This document shows, one piece after another, positions 15,628 through 23,210 of a DNA stretch of 43,653 nucleotides; within the stretch, counting starts at the first letter, position 1, and each line of letters opens with the position of its first letter. Made by a program: the position numbers and the translations under genes. The stretch lies in assembly GCA_001769835.1 (NCBI GenBank), contig MEPR01000093.1, positions 1-43,653 on the forward strand. Reading direction: 5' to 3'. Origin of the DNA: Bdellovibrionales bacterium GWB1_55_8. Lineage in GTDB: Bacteria; Bdellovibrionota; UBA1018. Under the pieces are notes generated by a model, which ran no database searches, was not told the origin of the DNA, and saw nothing but the letters and a program-made list of their open reading frames with translations.

Positions 15628-16617
15628 ATGAAAACCCCAGTACGTGTAGCGGTAACCGGCGCTGCCGGTCAGATCGGTTATGCTTTGCTTTTCCGCATCG
15701 CCAGTGGCGAGATGCTCGGAAAAGATCAGCCTGTCATTCTGCAGTGCCTGGAACTTACCGGAGCTCAGAACGCGCTGAAAGGCGTGATGATGGAGCTTCA
15801 GGATTGCGCCTTCCCGCTTCTCGCGGGAATGGTCGGCACCGATGATCCGAACGTCGCGTTCAAAGACGCGGACGTCTGTCTCCTGTTCGGCGCCAAGCCC
15901 CGCACGAAGGGTATGGAACGCAAGGACCTCCTGACCGAGAACGCCAAGATCTTCACGGTCCAGGGCGACGCCATCGGCAAGCACGCCAATCCGAACGTGA
16001 AGGTGCTCGTGGTTGGCAATCCGTGCAACACGAACGCCTACATCGCGATGAAAACCGCGCTGAAACATGGACGCGTGAAGGGCAAAAACTTCACCGGCAT
16101 GCTTCGCCTCGACCAGAACCGCGCGATGGCGCAGCTCGCTGACAAGGCCAAGCGCCCGGTCGGCAGCCTGAAGAAGATCGCTGTCTGGGGCAATCATAGC
16201 CCGACGATGTATCCGGATTATCGCTTTGCGACGACGAATGGTGACAGCCTGAAGAACGTCATCAACGACGAAACCTGGAATCGTGAAACGTTCATGCCGA
16301 TGGTCGGCAAACGTGGCGCCGCGATCATCGAAGCTCGCGGTTCGTCCTCGGCTGCGAGCGCCGCGAACGCCGCGATCGATCACATGCGTGACTGGGTGCT
16401 CGGCACCCGGGGCGAATGGGTGACCATGGGTGTTCCGTCAGACGGCTCGTACGATATCCCGAAGGAAATCGTTTACGGCTATCCGTGTACCTGTGAAAAT
16501 GGCGAATACAAGATCGTGCAAGGTCTTGAGATCGACACGTTCTCGCGCGAGAAGATGAACACCACGCTGAAGGAGCTCGAAGAAGAGCGTACCGGTGTGG
16601 CCGACCTTCTCGGGTAA
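15628..16617 (+). CDS. mdh: Malate dehydrogenase (NAD-dependent)
   Basis: Oxidises malate to oxaloacetate with NAD. The start is the ATG at 15628, preceded by GAAAGGG, not the upstream in-frame GTG. The 329-residue protein is of the longer MDH group (Thermus/cytosolic type): dinucleotide motif [16 protein letters not shown] at residues 8-23, [18 protein letters not shown] with the substrate arginines, [17 protein letters not shown] and the catalytic histidine in [12 protein letters not shown]. It does not resemble the shorter MDH of E. coli or the LDH-like type. It follows icd after 86 bp that contain the first RNA element, and precedes sucC. Confidence 0.95.
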   Translation: MKTPVRVAVTGAAGQIGYALLFRIASGEMLGKDQPVILQCLELTGAQNALKGVMMELQDCAFPLLAGMVGTDDPNVAFKDADVCLLFGAKPRTKGMERKDLLTENAKIFTVQGDAIGKHANPNVKVLVVGNPCNTNAYIAMKTALKHGRVKGKNFTGMLRLDQNRAMAQLADKAKRPVGSLKKIAVWGNHSPTMYPDYRFATTNGDSLKNVINDETWNRETFMPMVGKRGAAIIEARGSSSAASAANAAIDHMRDWVLGTRGEWVTMGVPSDGSYDIPKEIVYGYPCTCENGEYKIVQGLEIDTFSREKMNTTLKELEEERTGVADLLG

Positions 16618-16629
16618 TCAGTTGTGAGC

Positions 16630-16658
16630 GGGGTTGTCGGCGCCGAGCCGGCAACCCC
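16630..16658 (+). terminator. Strong hairpin after mdh, terminator-like
   Basis: GGGGTTGTCGGC (16630-16641) pairs with GCCGGCAACCCC (16647-16658) over 12 positions, one of them G-U, with a 5-base loop; TATTTTG follows. The stem is strong but the T-run is interrupted, so it may only partly stop transcription between mdh and sucC, or protect the mRNA end. Confidence 0.55.
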
Positions 16659-16669
16659 TATTTTGAACA

Positions 16670-16685
16670 CGCGAATCGATTCGCG
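16670..16685. repeat. 16 bp perfect palindrome in the mdh-sucC gap
   Basis: CGCGAATCGATTCGCG is self-complementary over all 16 bases. It lies between the hairpin at 16630-16658 and the RNA element at 16695-16735. It could be a protein-binding operator or fold into a hairpin in the RNA. Confidence 0.5.
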
Positions 16686-16694
16686 GATTTACCA

Positions 16695-16735
16695 GGCGGG
16701 GAGTCAAGCGAGCGATAGCGAGCGGAGCTCCCGCC
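16695..16735 (+). ncRNA. Structured RNA element 2, upstream of sucC
   Basis: GGCGGG (16695-16700) pairs with CCCGCC (16730-16735) and encloses GAGTCAAGCGA (16701-16711), the short segment GCGATA and GCGAGCGGAGCT (16718-16729). The 23 conserved internal bases are identical to those before mdh; the outer stem differs in sequence but stays complementary, which is covariation. A short inner GC/GC pairing around GATA matches the position of the CAC/GTG hairpin in element 1. The sucC ribosome site (AAGGA) begins only two bases after the stem and the ATG is at 16751, so the fold could affect ribosome binding. Confidence 0.6.
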
Positions 16736-16750
16736 GTAAGGACCATTGTA

Positions 16751-17944
16751 ATGAACATCCATGAGTACCAGGCAAAACAGCTTTTAAAGAAATTCGGGGT
16801 AAAAGTTCCCGAGGGGCGTCTCATCGAAGAAGGTGCGAACGTTGCTGAGCGCGCTTCAAGTGCCGCGCAGGACCTCGCCAAAGCCCAAGGTAACAGCGTG
16901 TGGGTTGTCAAAGCCCAGATCCATGCCGGTGGTCGCGGTAAGGCCGGTGGCGTGAAAGTTTGCAAGGATGTTCCCTCTGTGAAGGCTGCCGCTCAGGAGA
17001 TCATGGGCAAGACGCTCGTGACACCGCAAACCGGCGCACAGGGTAAGAAAGTTCATAAGGTCTGGATCGAAGAAGGTTCCGATATCGCCCGCGAATTTTA
17101 CCTCGGTGTCGTGATCGATCGCGCCATCTCGCAGATTGTGATGATGGCTTCCACCGAAGGCGGCATGGAGATCGAAGAGGTTGCTGCCAAGCATCCCGAG
17201 AAAATTTTCAAAGTCGCCGTGGATCCGACGCTCGGTTACCAGTCTTTTCATGGCCGGAAGCTTGCCGTCGGTCTGGGGCTCACTCCGGAGCAAACGAAAG
17301 AAGCCGTGAAGTTTTTCGGCAACGTCTACCGGTGCTTCCTTGATTCGGATTGCTCGCTGGTTGAAATCAATCCGATGATTCTGACGAAGCAGGGGAGCCT
17401 TGTTGCGCTGGACGCGAAATTCAATTTCGATGATAACGGCCTTTTCAGGCACCCCGAGATTGTTGAAATGCGCGACCTTCTGGAAGAGAACGCTCAGGAC
17501 GTCGAAGCATCGAAATATGATCTCGCTTACATCGCGCTCGATGGCAATATCGGCTGCCTTGTGAACGGCGCTGGTCTTGCGATGTCCACCATGGACATCA
17601 TTAAGCTTCATGGCGGCGAGCCGGCGAACTTTCTGGATGTAGGCGGAAGCGCTTCAAAAGAGAAGGTCGCACATGCTTTCAAGATCATTCTGAAGGATCC
17701 CGCGGTGAAGGCGATTCTGGTCAATATTTTCGGCGGCATCATGAAGTGCGATGTCATTGCCGAAGGTGTCATTGCCGCCGCACGTGAACTTCAGCTTCAG
17801 GTTCCCCTTGTCGTTCGACTTGAAGGAACCAATGTTGAAAAGGGCAAGGAGATCCTGGCTAGCTCAGGACTCAAGATCATTCCTGCGGATGGTCTGACCG
17901 ATGCCGCTAAAAAAGTTGTCGCCGCCGCAAAAGCCGGCAAATAA
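16751..17944 (+). CDS. sucC: Succinyl-CoA synthetase beta subunit
   Basis: With SucD it converts succinyl-CoA, ADP or GDP and phosphate to succinate, CoA and ATP or GTP. The 397-residue protein opens with the ATP-grasp signature [17 protein letters not shown]. It has [18 protein letters not shown] near residue 50-67, [11 protein letters not shown] around 212-222, the phosphate-binding [13 protein letters not shown] near 273-285, FLDVGGSAS, and [15 protein letters not shown] near 329-343. Length matches E. coli SucC (388). The ATG has AAGGA nine bases upstream, directly after the RNA element. sucD follows after 13 bp. Confidence 0.96.
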   Translation: MNIHEYQAKQLLKKFGVKVPEGRLIEEGANVAERASSAAQDLAKAQGNSVWVVKAQIHAGGRGKAGGVKVCKDVPSVKAAAQEIMGKTLVTPQTGAQGKKVHKVWIEEGSDIAREFYLGVVIDRAISQIVMMASTEGGMEIEEVAAKHPEKIFKVAVDPTLGYQSFHGRKLAVGLGLTPEQTKEAVKFFGNVYRCFLDSDCSLVEINPMILTKQGSLVALDAKFNFDDNGLFRHPEIVEMRDLLEENAQDVEASKYDLAYIALDGNIGCLVNGAGLAMSTMDIIKLHGGEPANFLDVGGSASKEKVAHAFKIILKDPAVKAILVNIFGGIMKCDVIAEGVIAAARELQLQVPLVVRLEGTNVEKGKEILASSGLKIIPADGLTDAAKKVVAAAKAGK

Positions 17945-17957
17945 GGAGCCTAAGACA

Positions 17958-18833
17958 ATGGCCATTTGGGTTGATAAGAATACAAAGTTGCTGGTTCAGG
18001 GTATCACGGGCTCTCAGGGGACATTCCACGCGAAGGCTTGCCGCGATTACGGCACGCAAGTCGTCGGCGGCGTGACGCCGGGACGCGGTGGACAGGTGCA
18101 TGAGGGATTCCCCGTATTTGACACCGTAACTGATGCGGTCAAAAAAACGGGCGCCAATGCGACGATGATTTTTGTTCCGCCTCCGGGCGCTGCGGACGCC
18201 ATTTGCGAGGCGGCCGATGCCGGCATCGCGCTCATTACCTGCATCACTGAAGGAATTCCGGTCCGCGACATGATCGCGGTGAAGAAATACATTCAAGGCA
18301 CGAAATCACGTCTCATTGGTCCGAATTGCCCTGGAATCATCACGCCCGGTCAGTGCAAAATCGGCATTATGCCGGGACACATTCACAAAACCGGCAACAT
18401 CGGTGTTGTCTCGCGCTCCGGTACGCTGACTTACGAAGCGGTTTTCCAGCTCACTCAGCTTGGCATCGGTCAGAGCACGTGTGTTGGTATCGGCGGCGAT
18501 CCGATTAATGGCACGAATTTCATCGATGTGTTGGACGCTTTCAATCGAGACCCGGACACGCATGGCGTGATCATGATTGGCGAGATTGGTGGCACAGCTG
18601 AAGAAGAAGCGGCTGATTTCATCAAGCGCGAAATGCGTAAGCCGGTTGCGGGCTTTATTGGCGGCGCTTCCGCGCCTGCCGGTAAACGCATGGGCCACGC
18701 TGGGGCGATTATTTCCGGCGGCAAAGGCACAGCTGAAGAGAAATTTCAGGCACTGCAGGCAGCAGGCGTTCGTATCGCCCGTAGTCCTGCGGATCTCGGG
18801 ACCACGCTGAAATCAGCGATGTCCGCGAGCTGA
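17958..18833 (+). CDS. sucD: Succinyl-CoA synthetase alpha subunit
   Basis: Binds CoA and carries the phosphohistidine intermediate. The ATG at 17958 has AAGGAG nine bases upstream; a longer frame begins inside sucC and is rejected. The 291-residue product starts [21 protein letters not shown], the CoA-binding Rossmann region, and has [20 protein letters not shown] near residue 120, [11 protein letters not shown] near 150, [25 protein letters not shown] and the active-site histidine in [17 protein letters not shown] near residue 245. Length matches E. coli SucD (289). It is cotranscribed with sucC. Confidence 0.96.
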   Translation: MAIWVDKNTKLLVQGITGSQGTFHAKACRDYGTQVVGGVTPGRGGQVHEGFPVFDTVTDAVKKTGANATMIFVPPPGAADAICEAADAGIALITCITEGIPVRDMIAVKKYIQGTKSRLIGPNCPGIITPGQCKIGIMPGHIHKTGNIGVVSRSGTLTYEAVFQLTQLGIGQSTCVGIGGDPINGTNFIDVLDAFNRDPDTHGVIMIGEIGGTAEEEAADFIKREMRKPVAGFIGGASAPAGKRMGHAGAIISGGKGTAEEKFQALQAAGVRIARSPADLGTTLKSAMSAS

Positions 18834-18951
18834 GATTGCCCTCGCAATTCGTTTGCATTTGCGCTACGAACGAAACGCTCTCGTATTTACAATGACTTGA
18901 GTTGTAACTGACACTGTCTTGACCGTGTTTTTTTGAAAGGAATCCATTCAG

Positions 18952-19380
18952 ATGGCTCACGAAAGAACTTTTTCAATCATCAAACCGAACGCCGTCTCCA
19001 AGAACGTGATGGGCGAGATCATCACCCGTTTTGAGAAACGCGGGCTGCGGATCGCGGCGGCCAAGATGACACGTCTTTCCCGCGAAAAGGCGGAAGGGTT
19101 CTATATCGAGCATCAGAACCGGCCTTTTTTCCAGAGCCTTGTTCAGTTCATGACGAGCGGTCCGATCCTCCTGATGGTTTTGGAAGGTGAGAATGCCGTT
19201 GCGATGAATCGCGAAATCATGGGTGCGACCGATCCTGCCAAGGCGGCCGATGGCACTCTTCGCAAGGATTTCGCCGACAGCATGGAAGCGAATGCGGTTC
19301 ATGGGTCTGATAGTCCGAAATCTGCCGAACGCGAAATCGCTTATTTCTTCGACTCTGCTGAGATTCAGAAGCGATTCTGA
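18952..19380 (+). CDS. ndk: Nucleoside diphosphate kinase
   Basis: Transfers the gamma phosphate of ATP or another triphosphate to nucleoside diphosphates, through a phosphohistidine. The 142-residue protein is of standard length and has the kinase signature NAVHGSDS with the catalytic H117, the N-terminal [12 protein letters not shown] and [15 protein letters not shown]. Cytoplasmic. The ATG has AAAGGA about ten bases upstream. It follows sucD after 118 bp, in which I see no clear terminator or consensus promoter. Ndk is known to bind succinyl-CoA synthetase in some bacteria and to use the GTP that enzyme makes, which fits this placement. Confidence 0.96.
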   Translation: MAHERTFSIIKPNAVSKNVMGEIITRFEKRGLRIAAAKMTRLSREKAEGFYIEHQNRPFFQSLVQFMTSGPILLMVLEGENAVAMNREIMGATDPAKAADGTLRKDFADSMEANAVHGSDSPKSAEREIAYFFDSAEIQKRF

Positions 19381-19382
19381 GT

Positions 19383-19388
19383 TAGACT
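19383..19388 (+). promoter_or_regulatory. Candidate -10 box for nadE (leaderless start)
   Basis: TAGACT lies three bases after the ndk stop codon and ends 6 bases before the nadE ATG. No Shine-Dalgarno sequence is present between them. Together with similar spacing before metG and the MBL-fold gene, this suggests leaderless transcription, though readthrough from ndk is equally possible. Confidence 0.25.
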
Positions 19389-19394
19389 GACTGC

Positions 19395-21059
19395 ATGCGT
19401 ATTGCCGTCGCTCAACTTGATCCTGTCGTGGGGGCCTTCGAGGCCAACGTCAAGAAGTTGAAAGAGGCCTATCAGCGCGCGTGTACAAAGAAAGCGCGGC
19501 TTCTGATCACTCCGGAGCTGGGTGTTTGCGGCTATCCGCCACACGACCTCGTGGAACGCCCGGAAATTTTCGAGAGAAATGACCGGGCTATCGAAGATCT
19601 TCTCGGGGCTACGAGGGGGCATTCCTGTGCGCTGGCGGTTGGCCATATTGCGCCGAACCCGTCCGGAATAGGACGCGCCGCTCAGAACGTGGTGACCATC
19701 CTTGAGGATGGTAAGCGCGTTTTCCGGCAAGCCAAGACTTTGCTGCCCACTTACGATGTCTTTGACGAGACACGGTACTTCGAGCCGGCATCCGAGATTT
19801 CCACATGGGACTGTGATGGGACTCGGATTGCGATGGCCATCTGTGAGGACCTTTGGGCGGAAGACCCCGCCTTGGGGCGCAGGCTTTATGGCCGAAATCC
19901 GGTTGAGTGTTATCGGGACTCGCTTGCTGATCTGATCATCTCGATTTCGGCAAGTCCCTATGAATGGGCCAAGCGCCCACGTCGCGAAAGAATCCACGCG
20001 GATATCGCGCGCAATCTCAAGGTCCCCCTGGTTTATGTGAATCAGGTCGGCGCGACTGATGAGATTCTTTTTGACGGAGGCTCCTTTGCCATTGATTCCA
20101 AAGGAGTGCTGGCCGGAAGGCTTCCTTTTTTTCGTACCTCGTTTGGTCTTCTTGAGACCACAGAGGCGGGCGGCCTTCATTGGGAAACGCCGTCTTCTGA
20201 AGCCTTGGTGCAAGGTGAACCGGAAGAGATCGGTGTTCTCTGTGCGGGCCTCATAATGGGTATTCGCGATTATTTTCAACGAACGGGATTCAAGTCGGCC
20301 ATTCTCGGACTGAGCGGCGGAATTGATTCGGCGGTAGTCGCCGTGCTTGCGGCACAGGCCCTCGGTCCAAAGAACGTGCTCGGCATTGCGATGCCCAGTC
20401 AGTTCTCGTCCAGTCACAGTATGGAAGACGCCCAGTTGCTCGCTGCGGCTCTTGGGATCCGCTTTGATGTAAAGCCGATCAAATTCCTGTTTTCCGTCTC
20501 GAGCCGTGAACTGGCGGATACCGGTGGTCAGCTCAATCCGTTAGCCCAGGAAAATCTCCAGTCGAGGTTGCGCGGTCTTATGTTGATGACAGTGGCGAAT
20601 AATACCGGAGGCTTGGTATTAACGACCGGCAACAAGTCTGAGCTCGCAACGGGTTATTGTACCATGTATGGCGACATGGTGGGCGCGCTTGCTCCCATTG
20701 GGGATGTGTTGAAGACGCGTGTCTATGAACTCGCCCGGTACCTCAATCTCGCGTTCGGCAAACCTATACCGGAGCGCTCCATCACCAAACCCCCTTCTGC
20801 CGAGTTGAGGCCCAATCAGACGGACCAGGACTCGTTACCGCCTTACGACGACTTAGACGCGCTTCTTCATGAGTACTTGGAGAGGAATGCCCCCCTCGAG
20901 GATCTGATCGGTAAGTACGGTCCCTGGGCCCGGGACGTGCTTCGGAAGGTCGAGATCAATGAATACAAACGCAGGCAGACAGCCCCGGTGCTGAAGGTCA
21001 GCTCAAAGGCATTCGGAATCGGTCGCCGGGTGCCTATTGCGAAACACTGGGACATCTGA
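19395..21059 (+). CDS. nadE: Glutamine-dependent NAD+ synthetase
   Basis: Last step of NAD synthesis: amidates nicotinate adenine dinucleotide, with ammonia drawn from glutamine. The 554-residue protein has two domains. Residues 1-260 are a nitrilase-type glutaminase with the triad E41 (TPELGVCGY), K114 (QAKTLLP) and C150 (AICEDLW). Residues 275-554 are the synthetase, with the ATP-pyrophosphatase loop LSGGIDSAVVAV near residue 300, TTGNKSELATGY and the C-terminal YKRRQTAPVLK. The short NH3-dependent form lacks the first domain, so this one is self-sufficient. Its ATG, 14 bp after ndk, has no ribosome site. Confidence 0.95.
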   Translation: MRIAVAQLDPVVGAFEANVKKLKEAYQRACTKKARLLITPELGVCGYPPHDLVERPEIFERNDRAIEDLLGATRGHSCALAVGHIAPNPSGIGRAAQNVVTILEDGKRVFRQAKTLLPTYDVFDETRYFEPASEISTWDCDGTRIAMAICEDLWAEDPALGRRLYGRNPVECYRDSLADLIISISASPYEWAKRPRRERIHADIARNLKVPLVYVNQVGATDEILFDGGSFAIDSKGVLAGRLPFFRTSFGLLETTEAGGLHWETPSSEALVQGEPEEIGVLCAGLIMGIRDYFQRTGFKSAILGLSGGIDSAVVAVLAAQALGPKNVLGIAMPSQFSSSHSMEDAQLLAAALGIRFDVKPIKFLFSVSSRELADTGGQLNPLAQENLQSRLRGLMLMTVANNTGGLVLTTGNKSELATGYCTMYGDMVGALAPIGDVLKTRVYELARYLNLAFGKPIPERSITKPPSAELRPNQTDQDSLPPYDDLDALLHEYLERNAPLEDLIGKYGPWARDVLRKVEINEYKRRQTAPVLKVSSKAFGIGRRVPIAKHWDI

Positions 21060-21221
21060 GTACTGAGGACTGAATTGGCGCAAGTTTCAGGTCGAAAACG
21101 GCAGCGGCGAGTGGTCAAGTCTGGCCAGGGGCTAGGTGCCAAGAGGCGGTCGTTGTCTTTACGAAGGCGGGCGGCCCGTGGTACATCCTGCATAGGGATT
21201 CGCAAAATGAGGGCAAAAATC

Positions 21222-21620
21222 ATGGATACGGTAAATACGGAACTCAAAAAGATCGTTGATCAGCTGAAGAGCGCGCAGGTTAAATTCCAGACTCTGCTGA
21301 ATAATCAGGATTGGGTGGACGAAGCTCGGAAATATGCTGAGCGTCAGGGGAAAGAAGTGAAAAAGCTCATTTCCGCCGATGTCTCCAGGGTGAAGACGTT
21401 CCTGGAGCGCGAACGCAAAGAACTTGAGAAAATGCAAAAGCAGATTCCGGGCGAGGTTAAAAAGCTCCGCCAGTTCGCCAAAACCCAGAAAAAAGAGTTT
21501 GAGCGCCTGCTCAATCGAATTGGTAAAACAACCCAAGCCAAGGGCTCAAAGAAGAAGTCAGCCCCCCGCAAAAAGACCGCGCGGAAGAAGTCAGCCGCTG
21601 CTGCACAGGCCCACGGCTGA
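21222..21620 (+). CDS. Coiled-coil protein with Lys/Ala-rich tail
   Basis: I do not recognise the family. The start chosen is the ATG at 21222, with GAGGG nine bases upstream; an ATG five codons earlier (21207) is also possible. The 132-residue product is almost entirely helical and charged: residues 1-95 are rich in Lys, Glu and Gln with heptad-like spacing (LKKIVDQLKSAQVKFQTLL, ERERKELEKMQKQI). The last 30 residues (KGSKKKSAPRKKTARKKSAA) are a strongly basic Lys-Ala-Ser-Pro tail of the kind found in bacterial histone H1-like proteins and some phasins. DNA or polyanion binding is plausible but unproven. It stands between nadE and infC, and a hairpin follows. Confidence 0.65.
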   Translation: MDTVNTELKKIVDQLKSAQVKFQTLLNNQDWVDEARKYAERQGKEVKKLISADVSRVKTFLERERKELEKMQKQIPGEVKKLRQFAKTQKKEFERLLNRIGKTTQAKGSKKKSAPRKKTARKKSAAAAQAHG

Positions 21621-21648
21621 CGCTCAGCCTCAGTACTCCTTGAATTAA

Positions 21649-21695
21649 CCGAAGGGCTACTTGTCCTGTAACTTGACAGGAGTGAAACCCTTCGG
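21649..21695 (+). terminator. Two-tier hairpin before infC
   Basis: CCGAAGGG (21649-21656) pairs with CCCTTCGG (21688-21695), and inside it CCTGT (21665-21669) pairs with ACAGG (21676-21680). TATTTCTTTC follows. It may terminate transcription from the coiled-coil gene or form the leader structure of the infC transcript. The T-run is interrupted, so a pure terminator role is not certain. Confidence 0.55.
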
Positions 21696-21742
21696 TATTT
21701 CTTTCAGAAGAAAAGGAGTCTTTTTTCAGAACTAAAATACGA

Positions 21743-22429
21743 ATGGCGATTACACCTTCCAGTCCGTCCGGCCCATCATTCCGCCCGCGCTTCCGCGGCC
21801 AACTTCCTCCCAGCAAAGACGAGCACCGCATTAATGAGAGGATACGTGTCCCTCAGGTGCGCTTGATCGACGAAAACGGGGGTCAAGTGGGAGTTGTTCC
21901 CACTCAACAAGCACTCCAAATGGCTCGCGAGAAAGGCTTGGACCTCATGGAGGTCTCGCCGAACGCTCAGCCGCCCGTTTGCAAGATTTGCGATTACGGT
22001 AAGTTTAAATACGAGAAAAAGAAGAAAGAACATCAAGCTCGTAAAAAGCAGACGGTCATCAAGGTGAAGGAAGTGCAGCTTCGCCCTCAGACCGATGTGC
22101 ATGATCTTGAGTATAAGTTTCGCAATATCCGGCAGTTCCTGGAAGACGGCGATAAAGCCAAGATCACCATCATGTTCCGAGGCCGTGAAATCACTTATGT
22201 GGACCAGGGCTTCAAGATCATGCGCGATCTCGCTGAGCGGGTGAAGGATATCGGTTCCATCGAGGCTCCCCCGAAGCTGGAAGGCAAGAAGCTGATCATG
22301 GTTCTCGCCCCAGGCAAAAAGCCTGTTGGCCCTGCGAAGCATGGCCCGATTATTCGGACTTCTGAGACGGGTTCAAGTGGACCTTCGATCGTGGGGTCCC
22401 AGGGTTCTTCGGGCGAAAACGAAGGCTGA
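21743..22429 (+). CDS. infC: Translation initiation factor IF-3
   Basis: IF-3 binds the 30S subunit, checks the start codon and prevents premature 50S joining. The 228-residue protein has the N-domain (RINERIRVPQVRLIDENG ... EVSPNAQPPVCKICDYGK) and C-domain (KEVQLRPQTDVHDLEYK ... KITIMFRGRE) of the family. It exceeds the usual 180 residues through about 26 extra N-terminal residues (SPSGPSFRPRFRGQLPPSK) and a flexible Gly/Ser C-terminal tail (TGSSGPSIVGSQGSSGENEG). The ATG at 21743 is the only standard codon placed to include the N-domain, but the AGGAG upstream lies 24 bases away, an odd distance. rpmI and rplT follow, as in most bacteria. Confidence 0.93.
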   Translation: MAITPSSPSGPSFRPRFRGQLPPSKDEHRINERIRVPQVRLIDENGGQVGVVPTQQALQMAREKGLDLMEVSPNAQPPVCKICDYGKFKYEKKKKEHQARKKQTVIKVKEVQLRPQTDVHDLEYKFRNIRQFLEDGDKAKITIMFRGREITYVDQGFKIMRDLAERVKDIGSIEAPPKLEGKKLIMVLAPGKKPVGPAKHGPIIRTSETGSSGPSIVGSQGSSGENEG

Positions 22430-22493
22430 ATCCTGTTGGTTTGAGCTGTACCCGGTGAAAAACGGATAAACCCGAGCAAGCCACTCTATCCCC

Positions 22494-22523
22494 TTGACGG
22501 ATTTTGGGGTTTTGGAGTACGGT
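22494..22523 (+). promoter_or_regulatory. Candidate internal promoter before rpmI
   Basis: TTGACG (22494-22499) and TACGGT (22518-22523) are 18 bases apart in the 181 bp infC-rpmI gap. Downstream, GCCGTT (22541-22546) can pair with AACGGC (22571-22576). Ribosomal protein L20 represses its own operon by binding leader RNA in several bacteria, so this pairing could belong to such a site, but I cannot confirm it. Confidence 0.3.
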
Positions 22524-22610
22524 GCACCCTTACGATTAAAGCCGTTATCACCAGGGATTTAACAGAGAAAAACGGCGAACTTTTGGATTGTATTTCGATT
22601 TGAGGACGAG

Positions 22611-22808
22611 ATGAAACTGAAAACAAAGAAGGCAGCTGCAAAACGGTTTAGCTTTACTGCTACCGGCAAAGTTAAATTCAAGCGGGCAGGCAAGCGCCAT
22701 AATCTGGGCCATAAAAATTCCGCAGCTAAACTGAAGCTACGCTCCGCTGGTTACCTTGCCGATGGCGATATCAAGCACATCGAAAAGTGTATGCCTTACG
22801 GTAAGTAA
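22611..22808 (+). CDS. rpmI: 50S ribosomal protein L35
   Basis: The 65-residue, very basic protein has the L35 signature MKLKTKKAAAKRFSFTATGK and the C-terminal HIEKCMPYGK. Length is the standard 64-66 residues. It is part of the large ribosomal subunit. The ATG has GAGG five bases upstream. Its place between infC and rplT is the usual one. Confidence 0.97.
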   Translation: MKLKTKKAAAKRFSFTATGKVKFKRAGKRHNLGHKNSAAKLKLRSAGYLADGDIKHIEKCMPYGK

Positions 22809-22840
22809 ATCTAGTCATCTGAGAAAAAGGGAGCTTTTCA

Positions 22841-23191
22841 ATGCCTCGCGCAAAACGTGGTTTTAAACGTCGTCGTCGTCACAATAAAATTCTGGACAGG
22901 GCCGAAGGCTTTGTACTCGGCAGAAAAAATAAAATCCGCCGTACAGCAGAAGCTGTAGACCGTGCTTATATCTATTCTTATCGCGATCGTCGCGTGAAGA
23001 AGCGCGACTTCCGGCAGCTTTGGATCGCCCGTATCTCTGCGGCCGCGAATAATAATGATTTGAGCTATAACGTCCTGATTTCCGCTTTGAAAAAAGCGCA
23101 GGTCGCGCTCGATCGCAAAATTCTTGCGGACATCGCCATTGAAGATCCGGCCACTTTGACGGCCATCATCAATCAGGTCCGCGCGGCCTGA
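22841..23191 (+). CDS. rplT: 50S ribosomal protein L20
   Basis: The 116-residue protein has the basic N-terminal RNA-binding tail (PRAKRGFKRRRRHNKIL) needed for early assembly of the 50S subunit, and the globular part with YSYRDRRVKKRDFRQLWIARI. In E. coli and Bacillus L20 also represses translation of its own operon by binding a leader structure. The ATG has GGGAG eight bases upstream. Length is standard. It is followed 19 bp later by pheS. Confidence 0.97.
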   Translation: MPRAKRGFKRRRRHNKILDRAEGFVLGRKNKIRRTAEAVDRAYIYSYRDRRVKKRDFRQLWIARISAAANNNDLSYNVLISALKKAQVALDRKILADIAIEDPATLTAIINQVRAA

Positions 23192-23210
23192 TTCGCGTCT
23201 TGCGCGAAAA

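Noticed and set aside
16670-16685. Palindrome as a recombination or attachment site
   Set aside because: No integrase, direct repeat or foreign-looking gene is nearby; it lies within a conserved TCA operon.
18834-18951. A third copy of the mdh/sucC RNA element before ndk
   Set aside because: Neither conserved internal segment occurs in the sucD-ndk gap, nor in the leader of icd.
19365-20417. 350-codon minus-strand open frame inside nadE
   Set aside because: Fully antisense to nadE, which has all catalytic motifs; composition looks like a shadow frame.
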